Source: Nectonema munidae (Eukaryota > Nematomorpha > Nectonematoida > Nectonematidae). Taken from it: a DNA stretch of 64,000 nucleotides. Position 1 is the stretch's first letter. Each line of letters starts with the position of its first letter. Below, one piece after another: positions 19,716 through 40,603 of the stretch. The stretch covers positions 620,001-684,000 of the forward strand of contig JAUIRK010001059.1 of NCBI GenBank assembly GCA_030549495.1, written 5' to 3'. The notes below the pieces were generated by a model, which was not told the origin of the DNA, made no database searches, and was given only the letters and a program-made list of their open reading frames with translations. Made by a program: the position numbers and the translations under genes.

Positions 19716-22500
19716 TTAAATTGTTGGAGGCAAGAAAGTTTTCAGTGGGAGTGCCACGATTGTTAGTTTTGGTATCCCAAATGAAAGATCTTATGTTCAG
19801 ATCAGCAGAGATGATAATATGGTGATTTTTTGGTAGCTGTGATGTGATTTTATTGAAAACTTGTGCAAATTTGTTAGAAATAGGAAGATCGGAGGATGGC
19901 GGAGAATAGGATGAGCAATAGAGTAATGGTAATGGTTTGGTAGGGATGAGGGTAAAAACGTGTTTTGAGTCAGAATGTTGGAATAGAGGAGTATTGTGGA
20001 TGGCTGATTTGATGGGTATACATGCAGAGTATTCGTTAATGGAGGTATATGTATCAGGGCCCGCGCTAACCAAAATTTGGGGGGGGGGGGGGGGGGCTCA
20101 AACTTTCTAGTGTGTTGAATATACACTTAAAGTTTTTTTCAAAAAAAGCTTTTATCAATGTGACAAAAAATAGATATAGAAAATCATTTGAAAACTATCT
20201 TTGAGAAACAAAAATTAAAGAATCATTTTATTAAAAAATTGTGAATAAGTTAATATTCCATGTTCAAACAGTTAACGTTAGTCTTCTTGGTTTTTTGTCA
20301 AAATTCTTCAGAAAATCATCAAATGTAACTTTCTTGGTGAGTTTTTTCCCTTGAGAAAGAATTATCAAGTTTTCTTTTCTTTCACTCAGCATCGACTGTC
20401 GTAAAGAAGTAAAAACTCTTTTAAGTGTTGAAAAACTTCTTTCACACGACGCTGTGCTGATGCCTATTGTTAAAGCAGCTTAAAAAATATACTGTAAAAT
20501 AAATAATATTTTAGTAAAAATACCATAATTACCAATATACAAAGGAAAGATCTCATTACAGGCGGACTTGATGGGATATAATTCCTTTAAAATATCAGAA
20601 ATTTCTATTCCTGGTGGTAAGTTCTTTCTTTCCAAAAAAGTTCTGATAACCTAGTTATGTCAAATATTAAAAACGATTATTATAGAAAACGTATTATTCA
20701 AATGATAGATTACTAAGCACTGAGAAGATAAAATATTTTCGTCAGTCTTTATTTCAACAAGAGTGCATAGTGGTTTGATTTTCTCATACATAAGAAATGT
20801 TCTTTTGAACTAGGCATAAGGCAGTTAATAGCATTTATAATAGAAATGTTTTGATCTGCAAATCTGAAAAATTCCAAAAACTCATTAAGCAAAATGGTAA
20901 TATATCATTTTTTACCTTTTTGAAAATTCCTGTATTACTGAATCAAAGCATTCATAATATATTTTTCTAATTTTTGCAATTTCTGAATTATTATCATCAG
21001 AATTAGGCTTCATGGATGAATCAACTTCAAAATCACTCAATCTTTGAGGGAAACTTTTTTTTCTTTGACTTCTAGTGTCTTCTGAGTACATATTGTTTGA
21101 AATTTCCACAAATTTTTTAAACGCCTGTATTGGAAGGAGTTAGGAAATAAGATAAGAGGATCTGAGGAAAAACAGTGTGGGATTAATTGAGGAAAACTTG
21201 ATAGAAAAGGAATTGAAAGTAAAAGGAAGCCATTTTAAGACGGACTAAGCTTTAATTAAATAAAACTTGGATTGGAATATCTAAGCACTTGCCAACTTTG
21301 TTGATATGCTTGCTTGATTGCTGGATGTTTATATTAAAAACAATGGAACAAAATTGTCTATTTTACAGTGACGTGAGATTGATAAGAGGGGGGGGGGGGG
21401 GAGCTCACATTTAAGGAGAGGGGGGGGGGGGGTGCTTACTTTATGAGTGGGGGGGGGGGGGGGGGGCTCAAGCCCCCAATAAAAATAGGACGCGCGGACC
21501 CTGATATGTATGAGGGTGTAGTTGCATGTGTATTGTGGAATGTAAATATATGGTTCGTTAATAGAAATGATGTCGTATGTAAATGACATTAATATATTAT
21601 AGAGGTTGTTCCATGCAGTTCTGGAGTGGTTAAGATTAATGGGAAGAAAATTTAGCATAAGAAATTTGATATGGAGAGTTTATGGTTTGAGGTAATGTGG
21701 TTTAGATAATTAATGTAGTGGGTGCATTGTGTGGAAGATGCTAGATATGGAAAATGGCAATTAAAGCATGATATATATGAAGTGTCTGAGGTATGTGTCC
21801 ACGAAGTGATAGAGTGGCCACGGTGCCCGCAGTGTGCGCAGTTTGGTTGTGTAGAATTGCATTTAAGTGAGGCATGTCCATATTTGAGGCAGTTATTGCA
21901 TTGTTTGGGTTTTAGTTTGAAAATATGTATGGTGAGAAGGTAGTTGTCGAGAAAGATTTTTGGTTGGTCAGTAAGAAAGTTAAAAATTTGTGGGTTGGAT
22001 TTTTCCAGTATAGCAGTGTAAGAGTATAGACCTTGTTTTCCTAATTGAAGAGGATTGATTAGAGAGCCAATGGAAAGGATATTTGGGTTTTGTTGAGAGA
22101 TGATATTACTAAGGTTCAAAAGTGGTATGCTATTTGGAATGATTCGGATGATGAGTTTAGGTTTTTGAGTAGTAATGTTTTCTGCTATCATTCCTTTTTT
22201 GGTGAGTTGTGTTTGTGCATGTTTTTTTTTGTTGTGGGTTATTGAATTGAAAATATATGGCGCCAGAGTGTGATGATCGGGTTTTGGTGATGGTGTAGTT
22301 ATTTTGTGAGGTTTCAAGATTTTTGATTGTAATTTGTTTATGATAAGCTTTTTCTTTTCTAGTAGTTATGGAGGTGGGGGCAATATTTTTATGGTGAGAT
22401 CAGGCTCTAAAAATTATTTAGTTTGTTTAGGTTTGGTGGGGGAGGTGGTCTTAACTAGTGAGGTGGTAGATTCTTGAGTGTTGTCTAGTGAGTGAAGTTT
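19716..22500 (-). mobile_element. R1/LOA-like LINE copy 3 remnant, host of a hAT insertion
   Basis: On minus, the ORF1 remnant (about 22320-21652) has HKKKHAQTQLTKKGMIAENI and knuckles CNNCLKYGHASLKC and CAHCGHRGHSITSW (the last Cys replaced by Trp). ORF2 starts ATGCTAAATTTTCTTCCC at 21658, again overlapping the ORF1 stop (TGCTAA). The endonuclease reads SINEPYIYIPQ, is split by the hAT at 20055-21503, and resumes at INEYSACIPIKSA and SADLNIRSFIWD. At 19716 it is cut off by the right end of a family M MITE. The RT and RNase H are missing from this side. At 22500 it meets GGGTAAAAAATCTCACGC, another M-like terminus. Confidence 0.8.
20055..21503 (-). mobile_element. hAT transposon (ZMYM/TTF type), deleted, 8-bp TSD
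   Basis: 1,449 bp with terminal inverted repeats CAGGGCCCGCGC / GCGCGGACCCTG and a perfect 8-bp target duplication ATATGTAT (20047-20054, 21504-21511), the hAT hallmark. On minus it codes for transposase pieces: FPQRLSDFEVDSS (21060 area), RKNLPPGIEISDILKELYP (about 20630-20580) and the dimerisation core STASCERSFSTLKRVFTSL (about 20460-20400). The catalytic DDE part is mostly gone and frames are broken. G runs lie just inside both ends (20079-20096; 21388-21401, 21420-21432, 21449-21466). A LINE 3'-end scrap (ATATCTAAGCACTTGCC) lies at 21275-21320. It inserted into the endonuclease of LINE copy 3. Confidence 0.85.
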
Positions 22501-22535
22501 GGGTAAAAAATCTCACGCGAAAATATGCACAAATT

Positions 22536-23010
22536 TCATTTGGAAAAAGGAGAAAAATTAACAAATTTAAAATAAAAAATACAGTTTATAGCTATATTAA
22601 AGAGGATGGGTCCTAAAATTGATCCTGGTATGACGCCATTTTTAAAAGATAATGTTATAAAAAAAACTTGAAGTAACTTTTTGTTTGATAGATGTTTTTG
22701 AGATATGAAATTTAAAAAAAGAGACAACTTTTACTTAAATTATACTCATATAGATTTTTATGTTCAAGAAAAAAGTACTACTTCATCTTTATTTTCCAAA
22801 AATAAAAATGGTCAATCAAAGTATCAGATTCTATCGCGTCGGAAATGTAATTATAGAGATAAGTGACACCACAATAGTTAAACTATAAAGCTTATGTGTT
22901 AAAAAATTGTCAATGTTTAACAAATTAAAATTGAGGTCTCCACAAAAAATGTTGAAATTATTTATATTTACATTAAAATTATATTTAAAAAAAATACATC
23001 TATGAGCTTC
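22536..23010 (-). pseudogene. LINE fragment (endonuclease and RT scraps)
   Basis: On minus, NFNIFCGDLNFNLLN (about 22960-22910) resembles the GDFN motif of APE endonucleases of LINEs, and SFKNGVIPGSILGPILFN (22650 area) resembles the GVPQGSILGPILF motif of CR1/Jockey-like RTs. The interval between them is too short for a complete protein, so the copy is internally deleted and frame-broken. It may belong to the same family as the plus-strand fragment at 24063-25480. The evidence is two motifs only. Confidence 0.6.
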
Positions 23011-24062
23011 TTATTGATTGATGGCAGTGTTTACACTAACTTTAATTAAATTATGTAACTCAAGAGTGATACTCGGTTTCTCAAAATAATTTTCGAAATG
23101 TTAACATTTTTTAAGTTTGTAATTTATATAGTCATTTACAAAAAACATGAGACCCCTATGCTTTGAACTGCGTCTTGTAAAGCTAATAGTAATAAAACTT
23201 TATAACTATTTTTAGTTAGATGAAAGCAAGTTTCAATATCATCTAGAAAAAAAACTCGTTATAGAAATAAATTTTTTTGCAATCTTCCTCATTTGTTTTT
23301 TCCAGTTCCTTTATAACATATCGGCAAAAGAAACTCAAGAAAGAATATTTTCTATTTTTATTTCAAGTAGTGCATTTATATTTTGAAGTATCATTTTTAT
23401 TCGAACATACAATCAATTACTTTTCGAAAGAAACAAAACTTATATACAGTTTCCTTATTAAATTTAGTGGAAGTATGTCCAAAGTGCAGATAGTTTCCGC
23501 TTTGGATGAGGGAAAAAAATATCTTTTCATCTTATATTACCACTACATATTATAATTTCAACTGACAATTTTAAAACTGTCTCTTTATCATTGTTCAAAT
23601 CGTTTGGAAAATGGACTTGAAAGCTTTGTTTTGATCAATCAATTATTTAATTTTTTTCATTTTGTACTGTATGTATAATTCAGCCAACTTTAATTTTTTT
23701 TTTAAATTTTTTTTTAATTTTTTTTAAATTTTTTAATTTAAATTTTATTTTTAATCGTAATTATTTTATTTTATTTAACGTATATTTTTTTTCTTTTTTT
23801 TTTTTTTTTCTTTTTTTTTCTTTTTTTTTCTTTTTTTTTCTTTTTTTATTTTTTTAATATTTTTTTCCTCCTCAATTTACTCCAGTTTTAAAGGGTGCCA
23901 ATTTAAATTGATATTTTTGTTTTATATTTATACTATATTTAAATTCATAATTGAAGTTAAATTACGTTTTTTATTTCAAATAACTGTTAATTGAATCTAT
24001 TAGAAATAGATACTAATGATTGGAAATGTGATAACTGTAATAAATGTTCTATCGTCTGATAA
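23011..24062. other. AT-rich, with T-rich low-complexity tract
   Basis: No gene recognised. 23690-23870 is a T-rich tract with a run of (C)TTTTTTTTT units, a microsatellite of about 10-bp period. The short open frame at 23277 starts at a non-ATG codon and has no recognisable motif. Confidence 0.6.
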
Positions 24063-25480
24063 AGCGAAATGATATTTTCACTGAAAGAGAATTTAGATGC
24101 ACATATTAAAGCAACACCTAAATCATCAAACTCTATCACTACTTATGCTGAGGTAGCCCAAAAAAGATAAAATAATATACCTTAGTTCAAAGAACTTAAA
24201 TATTGAACAAGTAAAAGAAAAAACTACGTCAATCTTGAACAATGTAAAAATCTTATTTAGCAAACCTACAAAAAACAAACTGAGGATACATTTTCCTGAT
24301 AAAGACAGCTTAGAAAAAGCTGAAAATTTACTTTCTAATAATGATGATATGGATCTTAAAAAAATCAAGGTTTTACTACCAAAAATCTCATTCGTTATAC
24401 CGAAGAACATACCTAACGCTTTTGTAATTAAACTAATATTAGATAAAAACGAAGATATAAAGACAATGGAAAAAATTTGGATCTTTTTACAAAAGACATA
24501 CACAATGATAAAAAAATTGTTGGGTTAAAGTTATCCCCTGAAATTTTTTCACTTATAAAAAAGAAGGATTTCAACTTTTATTCTATGCTCCAAGTTATGA
24601 AATTAAAGCCTTTCTTCTCTCACATACAATGTAAGAACTGTTTGATGTTTGGACATACTTCTTCAAAGTGTCTCAAATCAACCATTTGCAAATACTGTTC
24701 TTCTCCTCGCAAATCAAACGCTTGTCCAATTAAAAATATTCCTTCTGACCATAAATGTTATACTTGCCAAAAATATAATGAAGACACATCAAATCACTCT
24801 GCTATGAATTTCTCATGTCCTTATGTACAAAAAGAGCAGCAGTATGTTAAAAGTATAACAATAACTCATGATTAACAAAGGTAAAAGCTTTATTTTCGAA
24901 AACAATATTTTTTTTGACACAAATAACCTAAAAAACTCATATAATATATATCTAGACAAAAAATTAATAGAATTGTAAGAAAATAATATTTTGAGCTTAA
25001 ATGTTCAATCTTTACATAGCAAGTTTAATGAATATAATATGTTTACAAGAAACATGGTGTGTTGAAGAGACAATTCAATATAGATTAAAAGGATTCACTA
25101 CTTTCAATGCTCTTAGAAGAGCTTCACTACATGGTGGGCTTATGTTCTTTGTCCGTAATGATTTATGTGCTCGATTAGGTTGTAGCGAGTTTTTTTCCAA
25201 CTCATTTGAATATCAATCTTTAATAGTTGAAATATCTCATTTTAGAAAACTTATTGTGCAAAATATATACAGATTACCATCTGTTTGTAAAGAAACAATT
25301 GATAATTTTTTGATCTTTTTTGAAAAACTACTTACCAATCTTGATAGAAATTCATTTAATCTTCTCTGTGAAGATTTTAATTTTGATTTATTTAAACTAA
25401 CTAACTCGTATATTAATCGATTTTTTAGTTTGATTATTTCTAATTATTTTATTCCCGCAATTATTTAACCTACCCGTCTA
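24063..25480 (+). mobile_element. LINE fragment with CCHC ORF1 and endonuclease start
   Basis: ORF1 begins about 24067 with SLKENLDAHIK and TTYAEVAQK, a motif common at the start of LINE gag-like proteins. It passes through KNKLRIHFPDKDSLEKAENL and ends with knuckles CKNCLMFGHTSSKC and a CKYC...CYTC cluster before a stop near 24872. Frame changes occur near 24170 and 24470. ORF2 starts around 24990 (ILSLNVQSLHSKFNEY) and shows endonuclease motifs NIICLQETW, NIYRLPSV and CEDFNFDLFK, where the family norm is GDFN. It ends at 25468, just before a hAT end at 25499; no RT follows. The clade is probably CR1/Jockey-like. Confidence 0.75.
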
Positions 25481-25498
25481 CAATCAAACACCCTAATG

Positions 25499-25930
25499 CA
25501 GTGGTTCTTAACCTGGGGGTCGTTTGAAGTTTATGCAGGAGTCATGAAAAACTTTTGGTATCAAAAAGTGTGTCCTCATGAACGTCTTTCCATCAGTTGC
25601 AAAACTATTTCTATTTGATGTATTCATTAATCCTGATTGTATGATGCAATAAATTAATAAGTTTGCACTTAAAATCAAACATCATTTTAAATCTCACACA
25701 TGTTGCTTGCAATCAAGCAATTGAAAACTATTTTCCGAAGTTAAATAACCGTTCTAATGACATTTGGATCACCAGATCTTTTTCAATGAGCGAAAGTAGC
25801 ATTGATGACTCTGATGTTGCTGCTAAAGTGGAGTTTCTTCAAATAAATAAAGACAGTCAATTAAAACTCGATTTTTCCGAGCAACCAAGTTTAGGTAACT
25901 ATAAATTAGCCTGAAAAGTTTTTAAAAATA
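25499..25930 (+). mobile_element. Charlie-like hAT fragment
   Basis: It begins CAGTGGTTCTTAACCTGGGG, the well-known terminal repeat of Charlie-type hAT elements. It continues with a transposase scrap NYFPKLNNRSNDIWITRSFS ... LQINKDSQLKLDF (25663-25914), which parallels the segment before the dimerisation domain in ZBED5-like hAT proteins. The frame stops at 25912-25914. The right terminal repeat and target duplication were not found, so the fragment is incomplete. It cuts the LINE on its left. Confidence 0.7.
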
Positions 25931-26466
25931 TTTTGATAAAGTAGATGCATCTCTATCAACGGGTTTGATTTAACCTTTTAAGATACCCTAGAAAGGTTCA
26001 CTTCAAGTTTTCCCATTTATTTTTTACTATAGTGGAAATTTTTTCAAGTAAATGTAATGTTTTCTTCTCCTTATTCTTTTGTGTTTTTAATTAATATTTT
26101 TTACGGCGATAAATTTAATTTTTTTAAATAAAAAGGTATTTTTACAGATAGTATTAAACGTCAAATTATTATGATTGCAATAAAATTTACCTAAAGCAGA
26201 AGATAAAAGTTATATAGAAAAATACACATTAAAAAAAATATTTTTGCTAGAATATATACTTTATATAAGTAAAATTTTAAGGTTATTAAATTATCATATA
26301 AATTTTCTCATTCTAAAAATAATTACTCATATTGTTAAAAAATAATTTTTTATAAAATAAGTTTTTATTTTTTAATTTATTTTTTCCCCTCTTGTCTAGC
26401 AATGAGACAAGCGGTGTTTACCTAACTTAGTATTATATTTTTAAATATATTTTGAGTTTTCTTTTT
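25931..26466. other. Upstream flank of the YY1 gene
   Basis: Very AT-rich, with no conserved promoter motif that can be named. The CDS start was placed at the first ATG of the open frame (26467), which matches the start of the duplicate copy. A 5' UTR exon could lie further upstream. Confidence 0.4.
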
Positions 26467-35574
<9,108 letters not shown>

Positions 35575-35818
35575 AGACTGGATCACGAATAGTAATTCCT
35601 TTTCCATGTAAATTCATTAAACCGATTGTCTCCTAAGATTTGGTTATGTATTATTTTTCAAATAGCTGACTCCATTAAACAGTGCCTCCTTTGCCATTCA
35701 ATATGTCGACTATACTCCATATCTTAATTTTTCTGTGTAAATACTTCAAAATTTATTCTTGTCTTTTCTACATTACATACAGAAGTTTGTGATTTTGTTT
35801 AACTTATTTTTTATCACT

Positions 35819-35824
35819 AATAAA
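35819..35824 (+). promoter_or_regulatory. AATAAA poly(A) signal of YY1
   Basis: AATAAA occurs 245 nt after the YY1 stop codon, in an AT-rich 3' UTR. It is the first canonical hexamer after the stop on the plus strand that I noticed. The cleavage site itself is not marked by the sequence. Confidence 0.5.
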
Positions 35825-36544
35825 GATTAAATATTAGCATTTCTCAATTTTTTTCCCTTCATAAACTTGGCAATACATTTGTAATAAGGGTCCACTCTCC
35901 ACATCTAAATTTTTGGGGCCAACTTTTTTTGATAATTTTCAAAATTTATTATAAAAGAATTTGTGTCCAATGAACACACCACCATTATTGCGGGGCATCA
36001 CTTGCACCCTTAGCTCCCATCCCACCCTGACTGCAAGAAATCTATCAAGGCGAATCATCTTGCTTGTAATTGTGATAGTATCACCTTCTAGCCCAATCAG
36101 GGAACAAAATCATTCATATAAGATAGAGTCAAAAAAGATCAAACTCATCATTCTTTATATCCGTAAATATTTTTACACTTGCCAATTAGGATTCAGTACA
36201 TTTTAGTTCCTTTTATTTCTACTCTCTTCCCCTGAACAACGCTTCCTGCTTACACAAATTCTTCACCTCAGAGTCAAGACAAATAATTTGGAGATTTATA
36301 GCTTTTCATACCCTCATCTTGCATTTCTCTGAGAGTAGGATTTATGGCTATCATGAGATTGCTACGTTCATGCCATTTACCACAGTTAGATGAGCAAGCA
36401 GTTTCATTAAGCCAGTGATAGGACATTTCAAAACCAGTAACTTTTCAAATAGTTACGTTTCTTGACAAAAAATAAGCAGGCAAACTAATCTAAATGGAAA
36501 AACTGGAATGAAACGCCATTTTTTGTGTTTGAGACTTTTCCATT

Positions 36545-36970
36545 AGAGCATAGAGAGACGGTGATCACTATTCATTGCATGTAATAAAGCTTTTATCCCT
36601 CTTTATTGCTTTTTACGAGTTAATGAAACCAATGGTCACAAACGCCCTATTAGATTTCAATGTTCTTGCACTGAAACAACTACATGCGTAACAAAAAGCC
36701 TTATTGAGATATATGCCATACTCTAACCAAGTGAAGATTTTCTAATATGACTCTAAAAATGGTCTCCTTTGGGAACAAATTTCTTGGTTGGGCCGATTCA
36801 GTATTTAGTGTTCGAATGTCAAAATTGTCTCTGTCTCCTTACGATCGAATAGAAAGGCTTTCATTAGAAGACTCATTGGTAATACCAATGAGGAATTTAG
36901 ATTGATCAGACGTCGTTTATCCGATACTTGACTATTCAACGACCTCGCTACCCGATAAAATATTGAGTAA
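36545..36970 (+). repeat. Dispersed repeat family C, copy 1
   Basis: Shares a string of short matches with 45180-45810: GATCACTATTCATTGCATGT, TTTATCCCTCTTTATTGC, AACCAAGTGAAGATTTTC, GACTCTAAAAATGGTCTC, TATTTAGTGTTCGAATGTC, then ATTAGAAGACTCATTGGTAA. A third copy is at 50310-50700. No coding frame, terminal repeat or pol III box was recognised. It may be the 3' part of an unknown LINE or a MITE. Confidence 0.6.
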
Positions 36971-37185
36971 CTAATTTTCTTAATGTTTTTTCCCCTATTA
37001 TTCTGTGATTTTCATTCCTTCACGAACAACGTCTTCAGCAAACCAATTGCCCTCACGCCTCCCTCTATACTTGTTAATCCAGCAGACCAATCATGCAATC
37101 GTGTTTTTTACGACACTTATTTAAAATGCAATTCGAAGGCTTTCCTAGTGTTGATGGACACTAAAAAGTAATTCAAAGAATTATG

Positions 37186-37378
37186 GCAGAATCATAACAC
37201 GCAAATATCAACACAGCTATCGTGAGAGGAAAAAAGCCGACAGGAAAAAATCATCACCCGTAGAGCAGCATATAGAACAGAAGGTAAGTGACACTGCAGA
37301 AAGTGATGATGAAACCACACCTCCTACTTATTCAGCAACAGCTAGACAATTTCAGCGCTCTGCATTCGGAGTCGGGGT
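37186..37378 (+). other. Possible unassigned coding exon
   Basis: An open stretch with a less AT-biased composition than its surroundings: RKYQHSYRERKKADRKKSSP, then SDTAESDDETTPPTYSA and ARQFQRSAFGVG. It is preceded by an AG at 37184-37185 (TTATGGCAG) and followed by GTAATTTTC at 37379, so it could be an internal exon. The basic-acidic low-complexity character fits a nuclear protein. No family recognised; partner exons were not found. Confidence 0.25.
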
Positions 37379-38283
37379 AATTTTCAAACATGGACTGGTA
37401 ATACCATTGTTTCTCCAATGTCCTAGTAATTTGATAATCACTCTTAATTAGTTTATTTTGTTCTTATCGTTAAATACAAAGTTCAATATTAGGATTTCTC
37501 TCAAATATTAATGACTTCCAATAAATTCTAAAGCGTTATGACCCAAAAATTTGAGTTTAAAATGTGAAAATTGTAGATCACACTAATCCAATTTACTTCC
37601 GTAGAGTCAAAAATTAAAAAGAGGAATCACAATTTTACTCTTATGAGAACATACATTTATATATATAAATTTTTCTTGGACAAAAAAAATGGTTTACCTT
37701 GTTTATCATTTTTATTGCTAAGAACAGTTATAGATTTGTTTAAAAATTATTTTTATCCGTTCCTTGTCCAGGTGGTTATTATTTTATCAACTAGTTTTAT
37801 AAATTAATTGTAGTTTTATTTGGATAGTATGAAAAGCTTCAATAAAAAAGCCTCTTTTAGCAAAAATTTTTATTGAAACCACTCTAGTATTTTACACTGA
37901 AATATTTTTACTAAACCGGAGCCATGGGATTCTTTCTGGCTCCGAAACCAGCCTAGAGTTCATCAAAAGGCTTACTAAGTCATGTTCGTCATTACAACAG
38001 CATATCCTTGCTTAGAGATTTATTACGGACATTATTAGGGGACATACAAATATTAACATGACATTTATTTAAGCAAAATATGGGTTCTATAAAGTAATGA
38101 ATTTTAAGTAAAATAAAAGGCTTTTTGTGTTAAGTAAGTTTGACGGTAATTGTTTTGAAAACATTCAGATTTAAACTTATAACAATGCGATCTGAAAATT
38201 CTTGCTGAGAAGTCAGGTAAGACATTTTCTTTTATGATCATATCTTTCTTTATAATGTTGAAGATCGGGATCATTTCATTTCT
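37379..38283. other. AT-rich, nothing recognised
   Basis: No coding motif, repeat or RNA gene is seen on either strand. Confidence 0.5.
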
Positions 38284-39215
38284 TTATATTCTATAGTAAA
38301 GTGAAGGTAAGTTTAATAATCTCATTCTTTGTGAGTATGGAACATTTCTCATATCATGCAAATTTTTAGCAAAATTCTTTTGAAATTTTTCCATTTTCTT
38401 CACATTATTTACAAAATAACTGCCATAAATCATGTTTCCATATTCAAGAATTGGTCTTACCAAAGACATCAAAATGGGATAATACGAAGGTATTTTCAAC
38501 ATTTGTATCGTAGAATATGCTTTCTTCACAACAGTTGAAACATGTGTATTAAAATTAAACTTTGAATCCATTATCAATCCAAGGTCATTCTGTTTTTCAA
38601 CTTTGGATAGAGTCATACCACCTAAGAAGAAAGCATCATTATTAGATTTGCCAATTTGAAGATGTTGGCACTTGTTTAAATTAAATCCCACTGATAAACC
38701 ATCCATACAAGGAGTATAAATCGTTATGTAAAGATACATTTGAACTTACATCCGAAATATTGAATATTTTGATGTTATCTGTAAAAATTTCACTTTAGAA
38801 GTAAAATGATTTATAACGTCCTTGATAAAAATTGTGAAAAATAAAAGTCCTAATACAGAACCTTGTGGTATTTCACTCATTTAAACACACTAAGTGCTGT
38901 AGTCTTTTATACAAGATAGAAGCTTTCTAACCATTCCAAAAGATTCTATTTTTAGGATACGTCTTTTATGAGGAACGCTATCAAAAGCTTTTTGGAAGTC
39001 TAAGTAGAGTGTACATTAATAGTTCAATGATAGAGTTACTTCATTGGATAATTCGATTAAGTTAGAAGTCAATTTTTTGGGAGGGAAACCATGTTGATGG
39101 ATTGATATGAGTTTGTTATTTACAAGATGATTAAGAATTTTATCTTTGATGATTGACTCAAAAATTTTGAACACTGCAGAGTTAACGGAAATAGGTCTAT
39201 AGTTTGATAGCAGTT
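38284..39215 (-). pseudogene. CR1-like LINE, RT remnant
   Basis: On minus, pieces of a reverse transcriptase appear in correct order across several frames: LSNYRPISVNSAVFKIFES (39210-39155), HQHGFPPKKL, LDFQKAFDSVPHKRRIL (about 39010-38955), EIPQGSVLGLLFF (38880-38840), FNLNKCQHLQIGKS, KVEKQNDLGLIMDSKFNFN, SLVRPILEYGNMIYGS and SYYPILMS/LPSLYYRI at the end. These match the CR1 group. The YADD region is lost between 38835 and 38740. The copy is 5'-truncated and has several breaks. Confidence 0.85.
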
Positions 39216-39376
39216 TCCTGTCTCTTTTTTATAAATTGAAATTATACTACTACGTAGTATAATAGTACTACTGCGTGTTATATCTTTGTAATCAATATCT
39301 GTATAAATAAATAAAAACCTTTTTGTAATTTCTTTGAAAATCCTACCTATCAACTTTAACTGTATGTGTTTTTAAT

Positions 39377-40010
39377 GTGACTTTAACATTAAATCCGTTT
39401 CAAAAGCATGTTCAAATTAAAAAAAAACTAGGAACTATTTTTCAAATTTCAAGGTATTTTTTACTTTTAAGTTTATATAAGAAATGTAAAAAAATTAAAA
39501 AAAAATTACAATATTACTGTTTTTAGTTTATTTTGTAGTTTAAAACAGTTTGTTTTAACATTCAATTTTGTATAAAGTTTATGACCTTATTTATCAAATT
39601 TTTTTTAAAAATAACAGAAATCAAGTGGAAAATTTATGAGTTTTTGATAAAAAAGACGAATTTAATTTTTGTTTATTAGCAAAATATTTAAAAAAAAATT
39701 AACCTGAAACTGATTTTGAGAGCTTGCTAATAAGATATTTTGAAATTCAGCAAAATTAAATAAGAAATCTTTTCCAAAAAATGAATAATAAATTTCATGA
39801 AGTACTAAAAAATTAATTCATTTTAGTTTCTAACTAAGTTTCTTGCAAAAAGGAATATGAAATTAATATTTTTTAAATTTGTATATTCGTTTTTTTTAAT
39901 TAATTTTTATTATTTTTCTGAAAGTAAAAAATATCTTGAAATTTGAAAAAATAGTTCCTAGTTTTTTTAATTTGAACATGCTTTTGAAATGGATTTAATG
40001 TTAAAGTCAC
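39377..40010. repeat. Foldback element, about 100-bp arms
   Basis: The left arm GTGACTTTAACATTAAATCC ... CATGTTCAAATT ... CTAGGAACTATTTTTCAAAT is mirrored by the right arm ATTTGAAAAAATAGTTCCTAG ... AATTTGAACATG ... GGATTTAATGTTAAAGTCAC. The 430-bp centre is AT-rich and has no gene. This is a MITE-like foldback. No target duplication identified. Confidence 0.8.
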
Positions 40011-40059
40011 AAGGACGAATTGAAAAGAAAAAAAGACGAAATTAAAATGAAAAAAGGCG

Positions 40060-40405
40060 AACTTAAAATGAAAAAGGACGAACTTAAAGTGAAAATGCTA
40101 TATATAATAAAATGTTATTCTATATAGCTATTTTAAGTTTTATTTGTATATAAATAATATTTAAATTTATTCTTATTTAACAAATAAAAAATCTTACCGT
40201 CAATGATTTTTAGGGTCTACGTCTCAGCTTAACAGTTGAATTTCAGGGGTTCAATCCCAAAAGCTCTCGACTCTTAAAAACAAAATTACAAAATCTGTGA
40301 TTAACCATCTCAAGCATAATGCGAACATATAGCCTTTCAGCAGAAAGTACTTTGATATTCAACCAACCAAATAAAAAATCAAGTTATTATTTTAATGTTT
40401 AGGCC
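40060..40405 (+). repeat. Family M MITE segment containing a family A SINE
   Basis: The flanks (TATATAATAAAATGTTATTC on the left; AATCAAGTTATTATTTTAATG on the right) match the right half of family M at 19490-19550. The SINE (40194-40368, 175 bp) is bordered by a perfect 12-bp duplication AAATAAAAAATC (40182-40193, 40369-40380). It holds CTCAGCTTAACAG, B-box-like GGTTCAATCCC and the tail end TTTGATATTCAACCAACC. Confidence 0.7.
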
Positions 40406-40603
40406 CCCTATGAAGAATAGCTTCAGAAATTGCCCTTACTGATTTTACTCTTTTCTAAAGCATTAAGACTTGTATAGTAGTGGATTACGTTAATAAATGA
40501 TATATTTTATTATTATAAAAGTTATAATGATCTTAAGACGATAATAAAAAGTTACCAAGACGATGAAAAACAAAACTAGTATTTTTAAAGTTGTCCCTCC
40601 TAT

